Notes under the pieces: generated by a model | What the model saw: only the letters and a program-made list of their open reading frames with translations | What the model was told of the DNA's origin: nothing | The model's database searches: none | In this document: positions 1-9,470 of the stretch, in pieces | How the letters are laid out: each line of letters starts with the position of its first letter | Numbering within the stretch: position 1 is the first letter of the stretch | Assembly (NCBI GenBank): GCA_964617145.1 | Contig: CAZTVN010000002.1 | Span: 1 to 50,072 of the forward strand | DNA: 50,072 bases | DNA from: CAZTVN01 sp964617145 | GTDB lineage: Bacteria; Patescibacteriota; Gracilibacteria; UBA1369; JACRIC01 | Direction: 5' to 3' | Position numbers and translations under genes: made by a program

Positions 1-2
1 TT

Positions 3-1079
3 GTTGGTATTTCTAAGCATTCAGGCATGTTTCAGTTTGTAGCGATTTGGGCATCTAAGCTTGGTAAGGGGAAGCCTGTTCCTATTTTTATCTTGCTTGG
101 CCTGATGACTGCTATTTTTTCCGCGTTTTTAGATAATGTAACGACTGTCCTCCTTACTGTGCCTGTTATGTTCGTGGTCGCTCACAATCTTAAAGTTAAT
201 CCTATGCCTTTTCTTGTTGGGGCTATTATTTTGTCCAATACGGGTGGTACTGCGACTTTGATTGGTGATCCGCCTAATATTTTGATTGGGAGCGCTGCAA
301 ATCTTTCATTTAATGATTTTTTGGTTCACCTTGCTCCCATTTCTCTTCTTGTAACCGTTGTTACCATTATTTTGCTCTTTTTTTGGTATCGCAAAGAGCT
401 TGTGACCACTTACGAAGCTCAGGCCTCAATCATGCGCTTCAATCCTAAAGATGCGATTAGCGATTATTCACTGCTCTACAAATCTCTTTTTGTGATTGGA
501 CTTGTTCTTGTTGGTTTTTTTACCCATAGTATGACCAATTTTGAAGGAGCCACCATTGCATTGACGGGAGCTGCTCTTTTGTTGCTCCTTACTCTTAATG
601 ACCCAGAAGAGTATTTTCGAGAAGTGGAATGGACGACCATTTTTTTCTTTATTGGTCTTTTTATTGTAGTTACAGGACTTGAGCATGTTGGTGCGATTCG
701 AATGATGGCTGAGAAACTTCTTGAGCTTACAGGTGGAAGCCTTACGGTCACTACGCTTGCGGTTTTATGGGGGTCGGGCATGTTTTCTGCGCTTATCGAT
801 AATATACCTTTTGTTGCGACGATGATTCCTCTTATTAAAGATGTTGGACTTATTTCGGGTCTTGCTCTTGGGCCTTTGTGGTGGTCGCTTGCACTTGGTG
901 CCGACATTGGAGGGAATGCTACCATTATTGGAGCATCTGCGAATGTTGTAGTAAGTGGTATGGCTGCTAAAGAAGGACATAAGATAGGATTTGTGCAATA
1001 CATGAAAGTAGCGCTGCCCTTGACTATTGTTGGACTTTTTTTGTGTACGGGGTATATTTATTTTCGCTATCTTATGTGA
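3..1079 (+). CDS. ArsB/NhaD-type ion permease, 5' partial
   Basis: Membrane transporter of the ion-transporter superfamily that holds ArsB, NhaD and the DASS/SLC13 permeases; these move anions or exchange Na+/H+. The reading frame is open from base 3, and the codons before the first Met (VGISKHSG, then MFQF) read as typical family sequence, so the true start lies outside the window. Seen: about ten hydrophobic segments, the paired hairpin motifs DNVTTVLLTVP and DNIPFVATMIP (one per repeat half, as in the family) and NTGGTATLIGDPPN, the conserved ion-site loop matched by GGNATIIGASANV in the second half. It ends at a TGA. The substrate cannot be told from sequence; no arsR or arsC is nearby. 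Family call is confident, ion is not. Confidence 0.85.
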   Translation, partial: VGISKHSGMFQFVAIWASKLGKGKPVPIFILLGLMTAIFSAFLDNVTTVLLTVPVMFVVAHNLKVNPMPFLVGAIILSNTGGTATLIGDPPNILIGSAANLSFNDFLVHLAPISLLVTVVTIILLFFWYRKELVTTYEAQASIMRFNPKDAISDYSLLYKSLFVIGLVLVGFFTHSMTNFEGATIALTGAALLLLLTLNDPEEYFREVEWTTIFFFIGLFIVVTGLEHVGAIRMMAEKLLELTGGSLTVTTLAVLWGSGMFSALIDNIPFVATMIPLIKDVGLISGLALGPLWWSLALGADIGGNATIIGASANVVVSGMAAKEGHKIGFVQYMKVALPLTIVGLFLCTGYIYFRYLM

Positions 1080-1198
1080 TTTAAGATTTTTTTGTTTGAT
1101 CGGAATTATCGTTTAGTGCGGAGGCTTGATTTAAGGGGTTATTCTACGTATCATATATTCAGTTATTCAGTGCCCGTTATTTAAATTTAAAAGTAAAT

Positions 1199-1828
1199 AT
1201 GTCTCTTCATGTTAGCTGTAGCGCAAAGTATTTTAAAGTTGGTAACAGGAATTTTGATAAAATTACTCAAGAATATGACCCGCCTTGCTATTGGTTTAGG
1301 CTTAAAGTTAGAGCGAAAGGTTGTGTTCACAGGAAATGTATTGGTCATGTTACAAAATTTTGGAATAAAAATGGTAGGTTAATAAAGGGGTTTGATCCTT
1401 TGGTGATGTTTTGGGTCAATGAACCTCCAATTAAACAACAATATTCGGCTGATGCGCTTACTCAGGAACATTATAAGGTGGATATTTCCCCAGGAACCTT
1501 TGATCTTGCCGGGTTGATGCATGTAAAGCTTCCGAGTAACCTGCGAAATCCTCATTTGCCAATACCTCCGGATAATAAGCCTCCCGAGTTATGTCCAGAA
1601 GTGGAAATTGATCGAAGTCGCAATGAGAATGAATTTACTTCAAAACTGTTTAAATTCCATTATGGAATTTATTATGTGCAAGTTGTTTTTACAGATAGTA
1701 TGGGGGAGAGTGCCAGAAAGATTTTTAAAATATGGGCATTTCCAGACATAAAAAAATGTAAAATTCGTACGGCTAGATTTTATGAAAGGTTTAATCTTCA
1801 TTTAAAGTCTTTATTACCAGCGGTTTAA
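1199..1828 (+). CDS. hypothetical protein, orphan
   Basis: A 209-residue soluble protein that I do not recognise. No signal peptide or membrane segment is visible. The N-terminal half carries three Cys (PPCYWFRLKV, KGCVHRKCIGH) and a region reading like a beta-rich domain; the centre is Pro-rich (HLPIPPDNKPPELCPEV), and the C-terminal half returns to alternating aromatic/hydrophobic residues typical of beta strands (FHYGIYYVQVVFTD). It stands between a permease and an MFS transporter on the same strand, 119 bases after the former and 10 before the latter, so it may be co-transcribed with the MFS gene. Base composition resembles its neighbours. An Ig-like or jelly-roll fold is a guess. Confidence 0.6.
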   Translation: MSLHVSCSAKYFKVGNRNFDKITQEYDPPCYWFRLKVRAKGCVHRKCIGHVTKFWNKNGRLIKGFDPLVMFWVNEPPIKQQYSADALTQEHYKVDISPGTFDLAGLMHVKLPSNLRNPHLPIPPDNKPPELCPEVEIDRSRNENEFTSKLFKFHYGIYYVQVVFTDSMGESARKIFKIWAFPDIKKCKIRTARFYERFNLHLKSLLPAV

Positions 1829-1838
1829 TTTTTAGTAA

Positions 1839-3011
1839 ATGCAAAAACTACAAGATGCCAAACTTTTTTATGTTCATGCGGCACTTTTTGCATTTTCGGA
1901 AATTATTTTTATTCTGTCTCTGCCAATTTATTTTTATACGCAGGGATTTTCGCTGAGTTTTATATTTTTCTTTCATGCGATTGTTGGTTTCGTTGGGTAT
2001 ATTTTTACTCCATTGGTTATTTCATATATTAAAAGAATCAATATAAAATTTATTTTTATTTTGGGCGTACTTTTTTACATTGCATTTGGATTTTCAGTTT
2101 TTTTAATAAATATTCAAAACTATTGGTGGATATTGGCACTTTTATTTTTAAGCCTGCAGTCTGTTTTTTATTTTCCTGCCAGACATTTGTTTTTTGTAGA
2201 AATTGCGCATAAAAAAACTGTTGGGTTGCAAACTGGTGTACTAAATATGGTGAGCTTGATTTCCAGAATAATTGCACCAATTGTGGCTGGCTGGATTGCT
2301 CTTGCATTTCCATTTTCTTCAGTATTTTTAGTCGGATCAGTTGTGATGTTTCTTTGTATTGGGCCCATTTTTTTTATACAAACAAAAATCGAAGTTGATT
2401 TTACAAGAAAAGAATTTTTTGAAATGCAAAAAAATCATCCTGTTTTTAGAGCCACGCGTTTTGCTTATTTTGCTGACGGTATGAATAATATTATTTCCTA
2501 TTTGTTGTGGCCTCTTTTTTTCTTTTTATTTTTGGCAAATATGGATTTTTTTCGAGTTGGTTCACTCATGACCATTACATCTTTGATATCTGCTGTAATC
2601 ATGGTTTTTGTTGGGCATCTTTTTGATAAAAAATATCGTAAAATATTACTGACCGCCTCTATATTCGCGCAATTGGTGGCTTCTTTTTTCCGCTTTCTGC
2701 TTTTATTTTTTCATCCAATTGTTTTTGTTTATACGACACAATCACTCTATTCATTTTCTGAATCAGCCTTACAGTCAACATTTGATTCCTATCTCTATTC
2801 TTATGGAAAGGTTACTGATACTGCGCTTTTTACCATCCACCGTGAGATAAATTTTTCTCTTGGTAGATTTATTTTATGTCTACTGCTTGCAATAATAACT
2901 TCTTTTATAACAAAAACTGAACAACTATGGTTTTTGTTTCTTTTAAGTATTCCAATTCTTTTTTTGTATTCGCAAAAGATGAAAGTTGATAGGTTTATTG
3001 ATAGGAGGTGA
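1839..3011 (+). CDS. MFS-type transporter
   Basis: A 390-residue integral membrane protein with about twelve hydrophobic segments split by a charged central loop near residues 180-200 (KIEVDFTRKEFFEMQKNHP), the layout of major facilitator superfamily carriers. The loop between segments 2 and 3 (YIKRINIKFIF) and its second-half counterpart (HLFDKKYRKILL) match the position of the MFS G-x-x-x-D-R-x-x-R-like motif A in degenerate form; GHLFDKKYRK is the better match. Substrate unknown. Begins 10 bases after the orphan gene. The 3' end is followed by the convergent tRNA-Pro/pbp1A unit. Confidence 0.75.
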   Translation: MQKLQDAKLFYVHAALFAFSEIIFILSLPIYFYTQGFSLSFIFFFHAIVGFVGYIFTPLVISYIKRINIKFIFILGVLFYIAFGFSVFLINIQNYWWILALLFLSLQSVFYFPARHLFFVEIAHKKTVGLQTGVLNMVSLISRIIAPIVAGWIALAFPFSSVFLVGSVVMFLCIGPIFFIQTKIEVDFTRKEFFEMQKNHPVFRATRFAYFADGMNNIISYLLWPLFFFLFLANMDFFRVGSLMTITSLISAVIMVFVGHLFDKKYRKILLTASIFAQLVASFFRFLLLFFHPIVFVYTTQSLYSFSESALQSTFDSYLYSYGKVTDTALFTIHREINFSLGRFILCLLLAIITSFITKTEQLWFLFLLSIPILFLYSQKMKVDRFIDRR

Positions 3012-3059
3012 AGGGGGATAATATCATTTGCTGGGCGGAAAAATTCGCAATGTCTCACT

Positions 3060-3136
3060 TGGTCGGGGTGACAGGACTTGAACCTGCGACCTCAGGCACC
3101 CCATGCCTGCGCGCTAGCCAACTGCGCTACACCCCG
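3060..3136 (-). tRNA. tRNA-Pro (anticodon GGG), CCA encoded
   Basis: Cloverleaf on the minus strand: acceptor CGGGGTG/CACCCCG, D stem GCGC, anticodon stem CAGGC/GCCTG with loop ATGGGGT (anticodon GGG), T stem GCAGG/CCTGT with loop TTCAAGT, discriminator A followed by an encoded CCA. It begins 8 bases after the stop of pbp1A on the same strand, so it is probably cut from that transcript. Confidence 0.95.
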
Positions 3137-3144
3137 AAGCAGGT

Positions 3145-5865
3145 TTATTTTACGCGAACGGTAATTTGCGTTACCGCTGATTGTTCAAGTATGTCGTATC
3201 CTTTTATTTTTATTTTTAGTTCTGTTCCTTGTGTGAAGAGTTTTGAGATTCGTATGTAGCCGACATAAGGCTCTTCTTTTGCAGTATATTGAAGTTGATC
3301 GTTTAAGTAGAATTCTACACGATTTTTTTTCAGTGGCGCGATTAATTCAGCTTTTACTTCAACCCGTCCATATTCGACTTCTGAGTATGCCAATGGGGAG
3401 ATAATTTTAATGGTTGGAGCTTTTTGCATCGTAAGTTCTGTGTGAATTGGGCAATCTTTTTCAGGAAGAATATCGGTAATTTTTCCATTTTCCGTCATGT
3501 AGTTAACCCAATTTTGTACACCTTCCTCCCAGCTCGGATAGAGGTCTTTAAAAAGAGAGTGATGGATACGAAATGTTTTTGTTACCACTTTATCTAACGG
3601 ACAGAATGGTGTCGCTAAATATCCCGTACTTATATCAATTTTTGCTGTTTGGAACGATTCATCAAATTTTTGTGGGACAGCGAAACTTGCAAAATATTCC
3701 GTTATTCTTTCATCAAGTGGCGTGTTTTCTGAGGGAAGAAGTCCACTCGCTCGACTTACTTCGATAGATTGAATACTTGATGGTTTTTCGAAAGGAACAT
3801 TTGTTGTGTTTTTGAGCGCTTCTAAAATCACTGGTTTAAAAATATTACTTGCGGCATCATAACCGCTTGAATTCATCGAGAGACTTCTTCCATCAGTATT
3901 TCCAACCCATACTCCTACTACAATATTTGGAGTATATCCAATGGTCCAAAGATCCTCGGGATAATCACTCTTGTTTGTACTTGTTCCTGTCTTTGTTGCG
4001 ACGGTATAGCCTTCTATTATTAAATTTCTTCCCAATTTTATTTTATCGTCAGAGAGAATGTCATTTATTAAAAATGCTACTTCTTCATTCAGGACTTTTG
4101 TTCCAGGATGTTCTTCTTTTTTCCATTCTTCGAGAATTTCATTTTTTGAGTTTTCGACTCGTAAAATAGGCGTGATATCTTGTTTTACTCCTCTATTTGC
4201 AAAGACAGCGTAACCTTTTACCATTTCGATGAGTGGCACTTCTCCTGCGCCTAAAGCCAAAGGATAGCCATAATCTCTTTTTTTATCTAAGCTTGTTATT
4301 CCCATTTTTTCCGCAAAATCAATTATTGGGTCTTGTTTTCCTGCTAAAAAGTAGGCTTTGATTGCAGGAATATTTCTGGATCGGCCTAATGCGGTACGAA
4401 TACTTATAGGTCCCATAAATGAACCATCAAAATTTCGCGGTGTATCCGGCCCAAATTTTGTTTCCACATCGTAAAGTATAGTGGCCGGCCCATAGCCATT
4501 TAAGAATGATAGAGCGTATACAAATGGCTTGAATGACGAGCCTGGCGCTCGACCACGAAGAGCAACGTTTACATTTCCATCGATGCTTTGGTCAAAATAA
4601 TCGACTCCTCCTACCATGGCGAGAATTTGTCCATTTTTTGGATCCAAGGCTACTAAGCTCGCATTGTCTGCATTAAATTCTTTGAGATTTCTCTCTCTCT
4701 TTTCGCTTATGACTTCTTCCGCTTTTTTCTGAATTTCGTAATCCAGCGATGTATAGACTTTTAATCCACCTTGTTCGACAAGCTCTTTTCCATATTTATC
4801 TTCTAAAATTTGTTTTATATAGAGGACAAAATGTGGCGCGAGAATATTAGTCCGAGCCGCTTTAAACTCTATGTTTTTAATCTCTTCGCTTGTTTTTGTT
4901 TTTTTTTCTTCAGTTATCATCTCCAGTTCAACCATGCGCCTTAGAACAAGATCGCTTCTCCCATGAAGATAGATATTGGTGTTTTCGTCTATTTGAAATG
5001 ATTTTCCAAGGAGTCCTTCTTGAAAATCTTCCCCTCGAATAAGATCTTGTTCGCTCTTTATTTTTCTTTTTTTGAGTGTTTCAGGATCAAATTCTTTAAT
5101 AAAGTGTGAATAACGATTTGTACCATAAGGAGAGTAATAGGTGGGGGCGTTTGGAAGAGCTGCAATAATAGCACTTTCTGCCAGCGTTAAATCTTTTGCA
5201 TCTTTGCTGAAGTATACTTTTGCTGCTGATTGGATGCCATAAGCATTGTTTCCATATGGGATTTTATTGAGATAGAGTTCGAGAATTTCGTCTTTTGAAA
5301 GTGAATTTTCGAGTTTTAAAGAAAGGATAAGTTCTTTAAGCTTTCGCGTTATAGTTTTTTCCGGTGTCAAAAAATAGTTTTTTACAAATTGTTGAGTAAG
5401 CGTCGATCCTCCGCATCCGCTTTTACCAGGAAGAATGATATAGGTTGCGCAGCGTAAAATGGCTAAAGTATCAAAACCAGGATGTTGATAAAATTGATCA
5501 TCTTCTATCGCAAGAGTTGCATTTACAAGATTTTGTGAAATGTTTTCAAGTGGCACAATTTCTCTGTTTTCTTCGCCATGAATGGCATAGAGAAGTTTAT
5601 TGTTTTTGTCGTAAATGAGCGTTGATTCGGAAAGCGAAAGTTTACTTAAGTCGTCGCCTCCCGGGAGAGTAACAGAAAGGTATCCTATATAAATAGTAAA
5701 AAACACAAAAAGTAAAAAAAGGCCTATTGTTCCAAAAAAAATACACGAAAGAAAGAATTGTTTTAGAGGAGCATGAGCGTTGAATTTTTGAAGAAAATGA
5801 CTGTGTCGAGTCTTTATGAATTTATTCATTTGGTAACGCCGAATTTTTCTATGTTTCATCATCAT
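3145..5865 (-). CDS. class A penicillin-binding protein (PBP1A-like)
   Basis: Bifunctional peptidoglycan synthase: glycosyltransferase (GT51) polymerises lipid II and transpeptidase cross-links peptides outside the membrane. 906 residues. Seen: one N-terminal membrane anchor (about 36-66); GT51 motifs EDDQFYQHPG (121-130, catalytic Glu), GGSTLTQQ (152-159), RKLKE and LNKIPYGNNAYGI (about 199-211); transpeptidase motifs SSFK (nucleophile Ser443), SRN (496-498) and KTGT (625-628). A C-terminal extension after about residue 790 with beta-type sequence resembles the extra C-terminal domain of PBP1C-like proteins. The start 6 bases past the pheT stop puts it in the pheST operon; the ATG repeats (three in a row) leave the exact start open by 2 codons. 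With FtsI at 30012-32251 it shows the cell builds a wall. Confidence 0.93.
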   Translation of the reverse strand: MMMKHRKIRRYQMNKFIKTRHSHFLQKFNAHAPLKQFFLSCIFFGTIGLFLLFVFFTIYIGYLSVTLPGGDDLSKLSLSESTLIYDKNNKLLYAIHGEENREIVPLENISQNLVNATLAIEDDQFYQHPGFDTLAILRCATYIILPGKSGCGGSTLTQQFVKNYFLTPEKTITRKLKELILSLKLENSLSKDEILELYLNKIPYGNNAYGIQSAAKVYFSKDAKDLTLAESAIIAALPNAPTYYSPYGTNRYSHFIKEFDPETLKKRKIKSEQDLIRGEDFQEGLLGKSFQIDENTNIYLHGRSDLVLRRMVELEMITEEKKTKTSEEIKNIEFKAARTNILAPHFVLYIKQILEDKYGKELVEQGGLKVYTSLDYEIQKKAEEVISEKRERNLKEFNADNASLVALDPKNGQILAMVGGVDYFDQSIDGNVNVALRGRAPGSSFKPFVYALSFLNGYGPATILYDVETKFGPDTPRNFDGSFMGPISIRTALGRSRNIPAIKAYFLAGKQDPIIDFAEKMGITSLDKKRDYGYPLALGAGEVPLIEMVKGYAVFANRGVKQDITPILRVENSKNEILEEWKKEEHPGTKVLNEEVAFLINDILSDDKIKLGRNLIIEGYTVATKTGTSTNKSDYPEDLWTIGYTPNIVVGVWVGNTDGRSLSMNSSGYDAASNIFKPVILEALKNTTNVPFEKPSSIQSIEVSRASGLLPSENTPLDERITEYFASFAVPQKFDESFQTAKIDISTGYLATPFCPLDKVVTKTFRIHHSLFKDLYPSWEEGVQNWVNYMTENGKITDILPEKDCPIHTELTMQKAPTIKIISPLAYSEVEYGRVEVKAELIAPLKKNRVEFYLNDQLQYTAKEEPYVGYIRISKLFTQGTELKIKIKGYDILEQSAVTQITVRVK

Positions 5866-5870
5866 GTTAC

Positions 5871-8304
5871 TTATTTTAAGCCGCGAATTTCACCTCCTTT
5901 TCTTTTTAACGCTTCGAAAATTTTGTGCTGCACTGAAGTTGTTTCTTCGTCTTTGAGCGTTCTGTCTAATGCGCGCAGAGTTATTCTAAATGCTAGAGCT
6001 TTTTTCCCTTCATCGATCTGTCCACCTGTAAAAATGTCAAAAAGTTCTATATGCGAAATTAACGTATTATCCACTGATTGTATGGTTTTTTCTATTTCTG
6101 CAACAAGAGTATGGTATGGAACCACTACTGAAATATCAATTGAACTTTCTGGAAATTTTGGAAGTTGTGCGTAATGCACAGAAACATTTTTTATCAGCTT
6201 TGTCATGATTTCAAAATCTATATCAATTACTCCAACTTCGCCGTTGATTTCATATTTTTTGAGAACATCGGGATGTACGGAAAATATCTCCGCAATGGTT
6301 TGGTTTTCTGATTTTACGGCAAGATGTTTAAGAGGATGCGCGTATTCTTTTGCGGGAAGTTTTGTATCAATGAAATATGAAATTTTTAGCAATTTTAGTA
6401 NNNNNNNNNNCTTACAGGTGAGCAATCAAAGAAATGGAGCTATTTTTATTTTTTGTTGGAATTGCTATGCAGGCCATAAGGTGTTTTTTTTCTTCTGGCA
6501 TAAAATTTCCCAATTCTTTATAAACTCTCCCAATCTCATAAAGCTTACATTCATTAAAGTATCTAAAATTTTCTTTTATATTTTTGAGTAAGCTTGGGAG
6601 AAGTGACGTTCGAAGATGTGTTTGTTCTTCGGAGAGTACGTTTTGAACGCGAATATGCTCTTCTTCTTTTAAGAAAGAGCTGTTCAAATCCTTTTTGCTG
6701 TAAAAGGAGTAGTTGTATACTTCATCGAACCCGAGTGCGTAGGAAAAAATTTTACGTATGTGATGTTTCATTCGTCTTTCAAAATTGTCCATTGGGAGGC
6801 GAATCGGAAGATTCGGGAGTATCGGTTCAATATTTTCATATCCGTATATTCTTGCTACTTCTTCAACGAGGTCGTCCTCGATTTTTATGTCTTTTGTCGC
6901 TCGATGGGACGGAACATTCACAACGAATGCATTTTTTCCTTTTGGACTTATCTTAAATTCGAGCCTTTTTAAGATGTCTTTTACGATATTTTTGGGAGTT
7001 TCTTTTCCGATTTTTGAATTTAGTTTTTTGAGATTCAATGTTATTTTGATTTCTTTTTTTCCCTTTTGGCCTTCGTCGATGTAGTGACTACTTATATATG
7101 ATGAGGGACAAATTTTTTGGATGATTTTTATTATTCGCTTTAATGCCGTTTCTGCGAGAAGGGGATCGAGACTTTTTTCGAACCGCATTGCGGCTTCAGT
7201 TCTTAGATTAAGTTTTTGCGCTGTTTTTCTTGTTGAATAAGGTTCAAAATTTGCTGATTCAATCAAAATGGCTTTCGTTTCATTGTTAATTTCTGAAGAA
7301 ATCCCGCCCATGATTCCCGCAAGGGCTAAAGCTTTTTTTTGATCGGAAATTACAAGCATTTCTTCGCAGAGACGATGTGTTTTTCCGTCGAGCGTTGTAA
7401 ATATTTCATCCTGAATCGCATTTCGTATGATAATTTCTTTTTCGATGGCCATTATATCAAAAGCATGCAATGGCTGGCCTAGCTCCGCCATGACATAATT
7501 TGTCGCATCGACAATATTATTAATGGGTCGATATCCTATGGCGCGTAACCTTTGTTTTAGCCATAAAGGAGATTCTTCTATTTGAATTCCTCTCATGACA
7601 ATCGCGCAATAACGCGGACATTGTTTTGTGTTTTTAATAGTTACCTTTATGTTATCTTCAACTTCTTTTTTTGGTTTTAATATTTTTTGAATATCAAGAG
7701 GCTTGAGTTTTTTTTTGAGAATTACGCTTAAGTCTCGAGCCATTCCGTAATGTCCCCAAAGATCTGGCCTATGGGTGAGAGATTTATTATCAATATCGAA
7801 AATGGTATCTTGAAAAGAAAAAATTTTTTCAAGCGGCGTTCCCGGCTTAGCATTCCATGATTTAAGATCAACAATTTCATGTTCTTTTTCTTCTGGCAGA
7901 AAGTCTGTAAGTCCTATTTCTTCTTTAGCGCACAACATTCCTTCGCTTTCCACTCCGCGAATTTTTGTTTTTTCGAGTTTTACGAGATCTCCTTCTCCGT
8001 GCCATCGTACTAATGCTCCAGGAAGCGCAAATGGCGCTTTCATCCCTACATAAATATTTGTTGCTCCACAGATAATTTGGTATGTTTTTTTTCCTGTGTC
8101 TACTTTGCATATCATTAATTTATCCGCATTTGGATGTCTTTCGATGCTTTGAATTTCTCCTGCGACCATGTGATCGAAAACTCCCCCGATTATGCTTAAA
8201 TTTTCTACTTCTGCGGTGTGCAATGTTAAAAGATTTCCTATTTTTTTAGGTTCAATATTGTTTAAAGAGATAAAATCTTTTAGCCAAGAGAAGGATATTT
8301 TCAT
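5871..8304 (-). CDS. pheT: phenylalanyl-tRNA synthetase beta subunit, interrupted by assembly gap
   Basis: Beta subunit of the alpha2-beta2 PheRS. N-terminal part (8304 down to the gap) starts MKISFSWLKDF and holds the EMAP-like tRNA-binding domain (HPNADKLMICKVDTG), B3/B4 editing region (RPDLWGHYGMARD), B5 and the catalytic-like core (MRFEKSLDP, ARIYGYENI). Beyond the N run at 6401-6410 the frame continues as the C-terminal anticodon-binding FDX-ACB domain (FPESSIDISVVVP, FDIFTGG, ALAFRITL). The bases beside the gap read into a stop (SLIAHL then TAA) and the segment expected before LLKISYF is missing, so I think the break is assembly, not biology. It overlaps pheS by 4 bases (ATGA). Confidence 0.9.
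6401..6410. other. assembly gap inside pheT
   Basis: Ten N between two contig ends. The two halves of pheT are in different frames and a few codons of family sequence are absent, so the true distance is not 10 and some sequence may be lost here. Confidence 0.95.
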
Positions 8305-9347
8305 GATGAAAATTGTTGAATAAAGCGGAGATCGCCATTTAAAAGCAGTCGTATATCGTCAATTCCGTAACGCATCATGGTAAGCCGAGTTAATCCGAAT
8401 CCAAATGCCCATCCTTGATATTTTGATGCGTCGATTTTTCCTGCTGAAAGAACATTTGGATGCACCATTCCAGCTCCCATAAATTCCATCCAACCTGTGT
8501 GTTTACATACTCGGCATCCATTTCCGTTACATAAAAGACAGCTAAAATCGAGCTCCATGCCTGGCTCAACAAAAGGAAAATATCCTGGCCTGAAGCGCAC
8601 AGAGACTTTTTTGTCAAAGAGTCGACTCAAAAATTCAACCATTACTCCTTTGAGTGATGCTATAGAAATATTTTCGTCGATTAAAAGTCCCTCTACTTGA
8701 TAGAAGGTCGTATCGTGAGAAGCATCGGTTGCCTCATATCGAAATGTCCTTCCAGGAACAATCACTCGAAGTGGTGCGCCGTATTTTTCCATGGTTCGTA
8801 CTTGTACAGGAGAAGTGTGCGTCCTCAAAACGAGTCTGCCCTGCTTATCATCAGGTTTTTTATCAATGAAAAAGGTGTCTTGCATATCTCTGGCGGGATG
8901 GTTTCCTGGGATATTTAGTCCCTCAAAATTATAATATTCGCTTTCCACTTCTGGTCCATCCATAACGGCGAAACCCATCTGACTAAAGATAGTTTCAACT
9001 TCTTCTTGAATGATCGAAAGAGGATGGATATGTCCGATTTCGTATCTTTTCCCCGGAGCTGTAAGGTCGATCCATTCTTCTTTAAGAGATTTTTCGAGTT
9101 CATTTTTTTCAAAAACGCTTTTTTTTTCTTTTAAAGATTCTTCAATACTATTTTTAATAGTATTGCCAAGACTTCCTATTTCTCGTCTTTTTTCCTCTTC
9201 AAGATTTTTAAGATTTTTTAATATTTCTGTTAATAACCCTTTTCGGCCAAGATATTTTATTTCGATTTCTTCAAGTGAACGAAGATGAGTTGTTTTTTTG
9301 AGTTCTTCTTGGAAAGAAAGTGCGAGTCGTTCTAAGTCGTGCCGCAT
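8301..9347 (-). CDS. pheS: phenylalanyl-tRNA synthetase alpha subunit
   Basis: Catalytic subunit of PheRS, charging tRNA-Phe. 348 residues, the usual length. Seen: N-terminal coiled-coil arm (about 1-95), then class II aaRS motifs: motif 1 around HPLSIIQEEVETIFSQMGF, motif 2 FRYEATDASHDTTFYQVEG, and motif 3 GWAFGFGLTRLTMMRYGI. The Phe-binding residues in HTSPVQVRTM and FRPGYFPFVEPGMELDF are present. A Cys cluster (CLLCNGNGCRVCKHTGW) replaces the more common loop and could bind a metal, as in several bacterial PheS. First gene of the minus-strand pheS-pheT-pbp1A-tRNA-Pro unit, with a structured 120-base leader upstream. Confidence 0.96.
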   Translation of the reverse strand: MRHDLERLALSFQEELKKTTHLRSLEEIEIKYLGRKGLLTEILKNLKNLEEEKRREIGSLGNTIKNSIEESLKEKKSVFEKNELEKSLKEEWIDLTAPGKRYEIGHIHPLSIIQEEVETIFSQMGFAVMDGPEVESEYYNFEGLNIPGNHPARDMQDTFFIDKKPDDKQGRLVLRTHTSPVQVRTMEKYGAPLRVIVPGRTFRYEATDASHDTTFYQVEGLLIDENISIASLKGVMVEFLSRLFDKKVSVRFRPGYFPFVEPGMELDFSCLLCNGNGCRVCKHTGWMEFMGAGMVHPNVLSAGKIDASKYQGWAFGFGLTRLTMMRYGIDDIRLLLNGDLRFIQQFSS

Positions 9348-9470
9348 AAAATTGTACTTAGGTAACCTTAATCAACGTAAGTTTTCTTTAAGATTTTTTA
9401 GTTTTAAGTGTATGTTTTTTTACGTTCCACAGCGTAATGTAGCGTTTTTTCTTTGAAAACGCAATTACAC

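Noticed and set aside
476..1003. Long minus-strand frame opposite the permease
   Set aside because: It lies fully inside a well-supported membrane gene and has no protein-like composition of its own; an antisense shadow.
3008..3259. Plus-strand frame over tRNA-Pro
   Set aside because: The tRNA is clear on the other strand, and the frame continues into pbp1A antisense.
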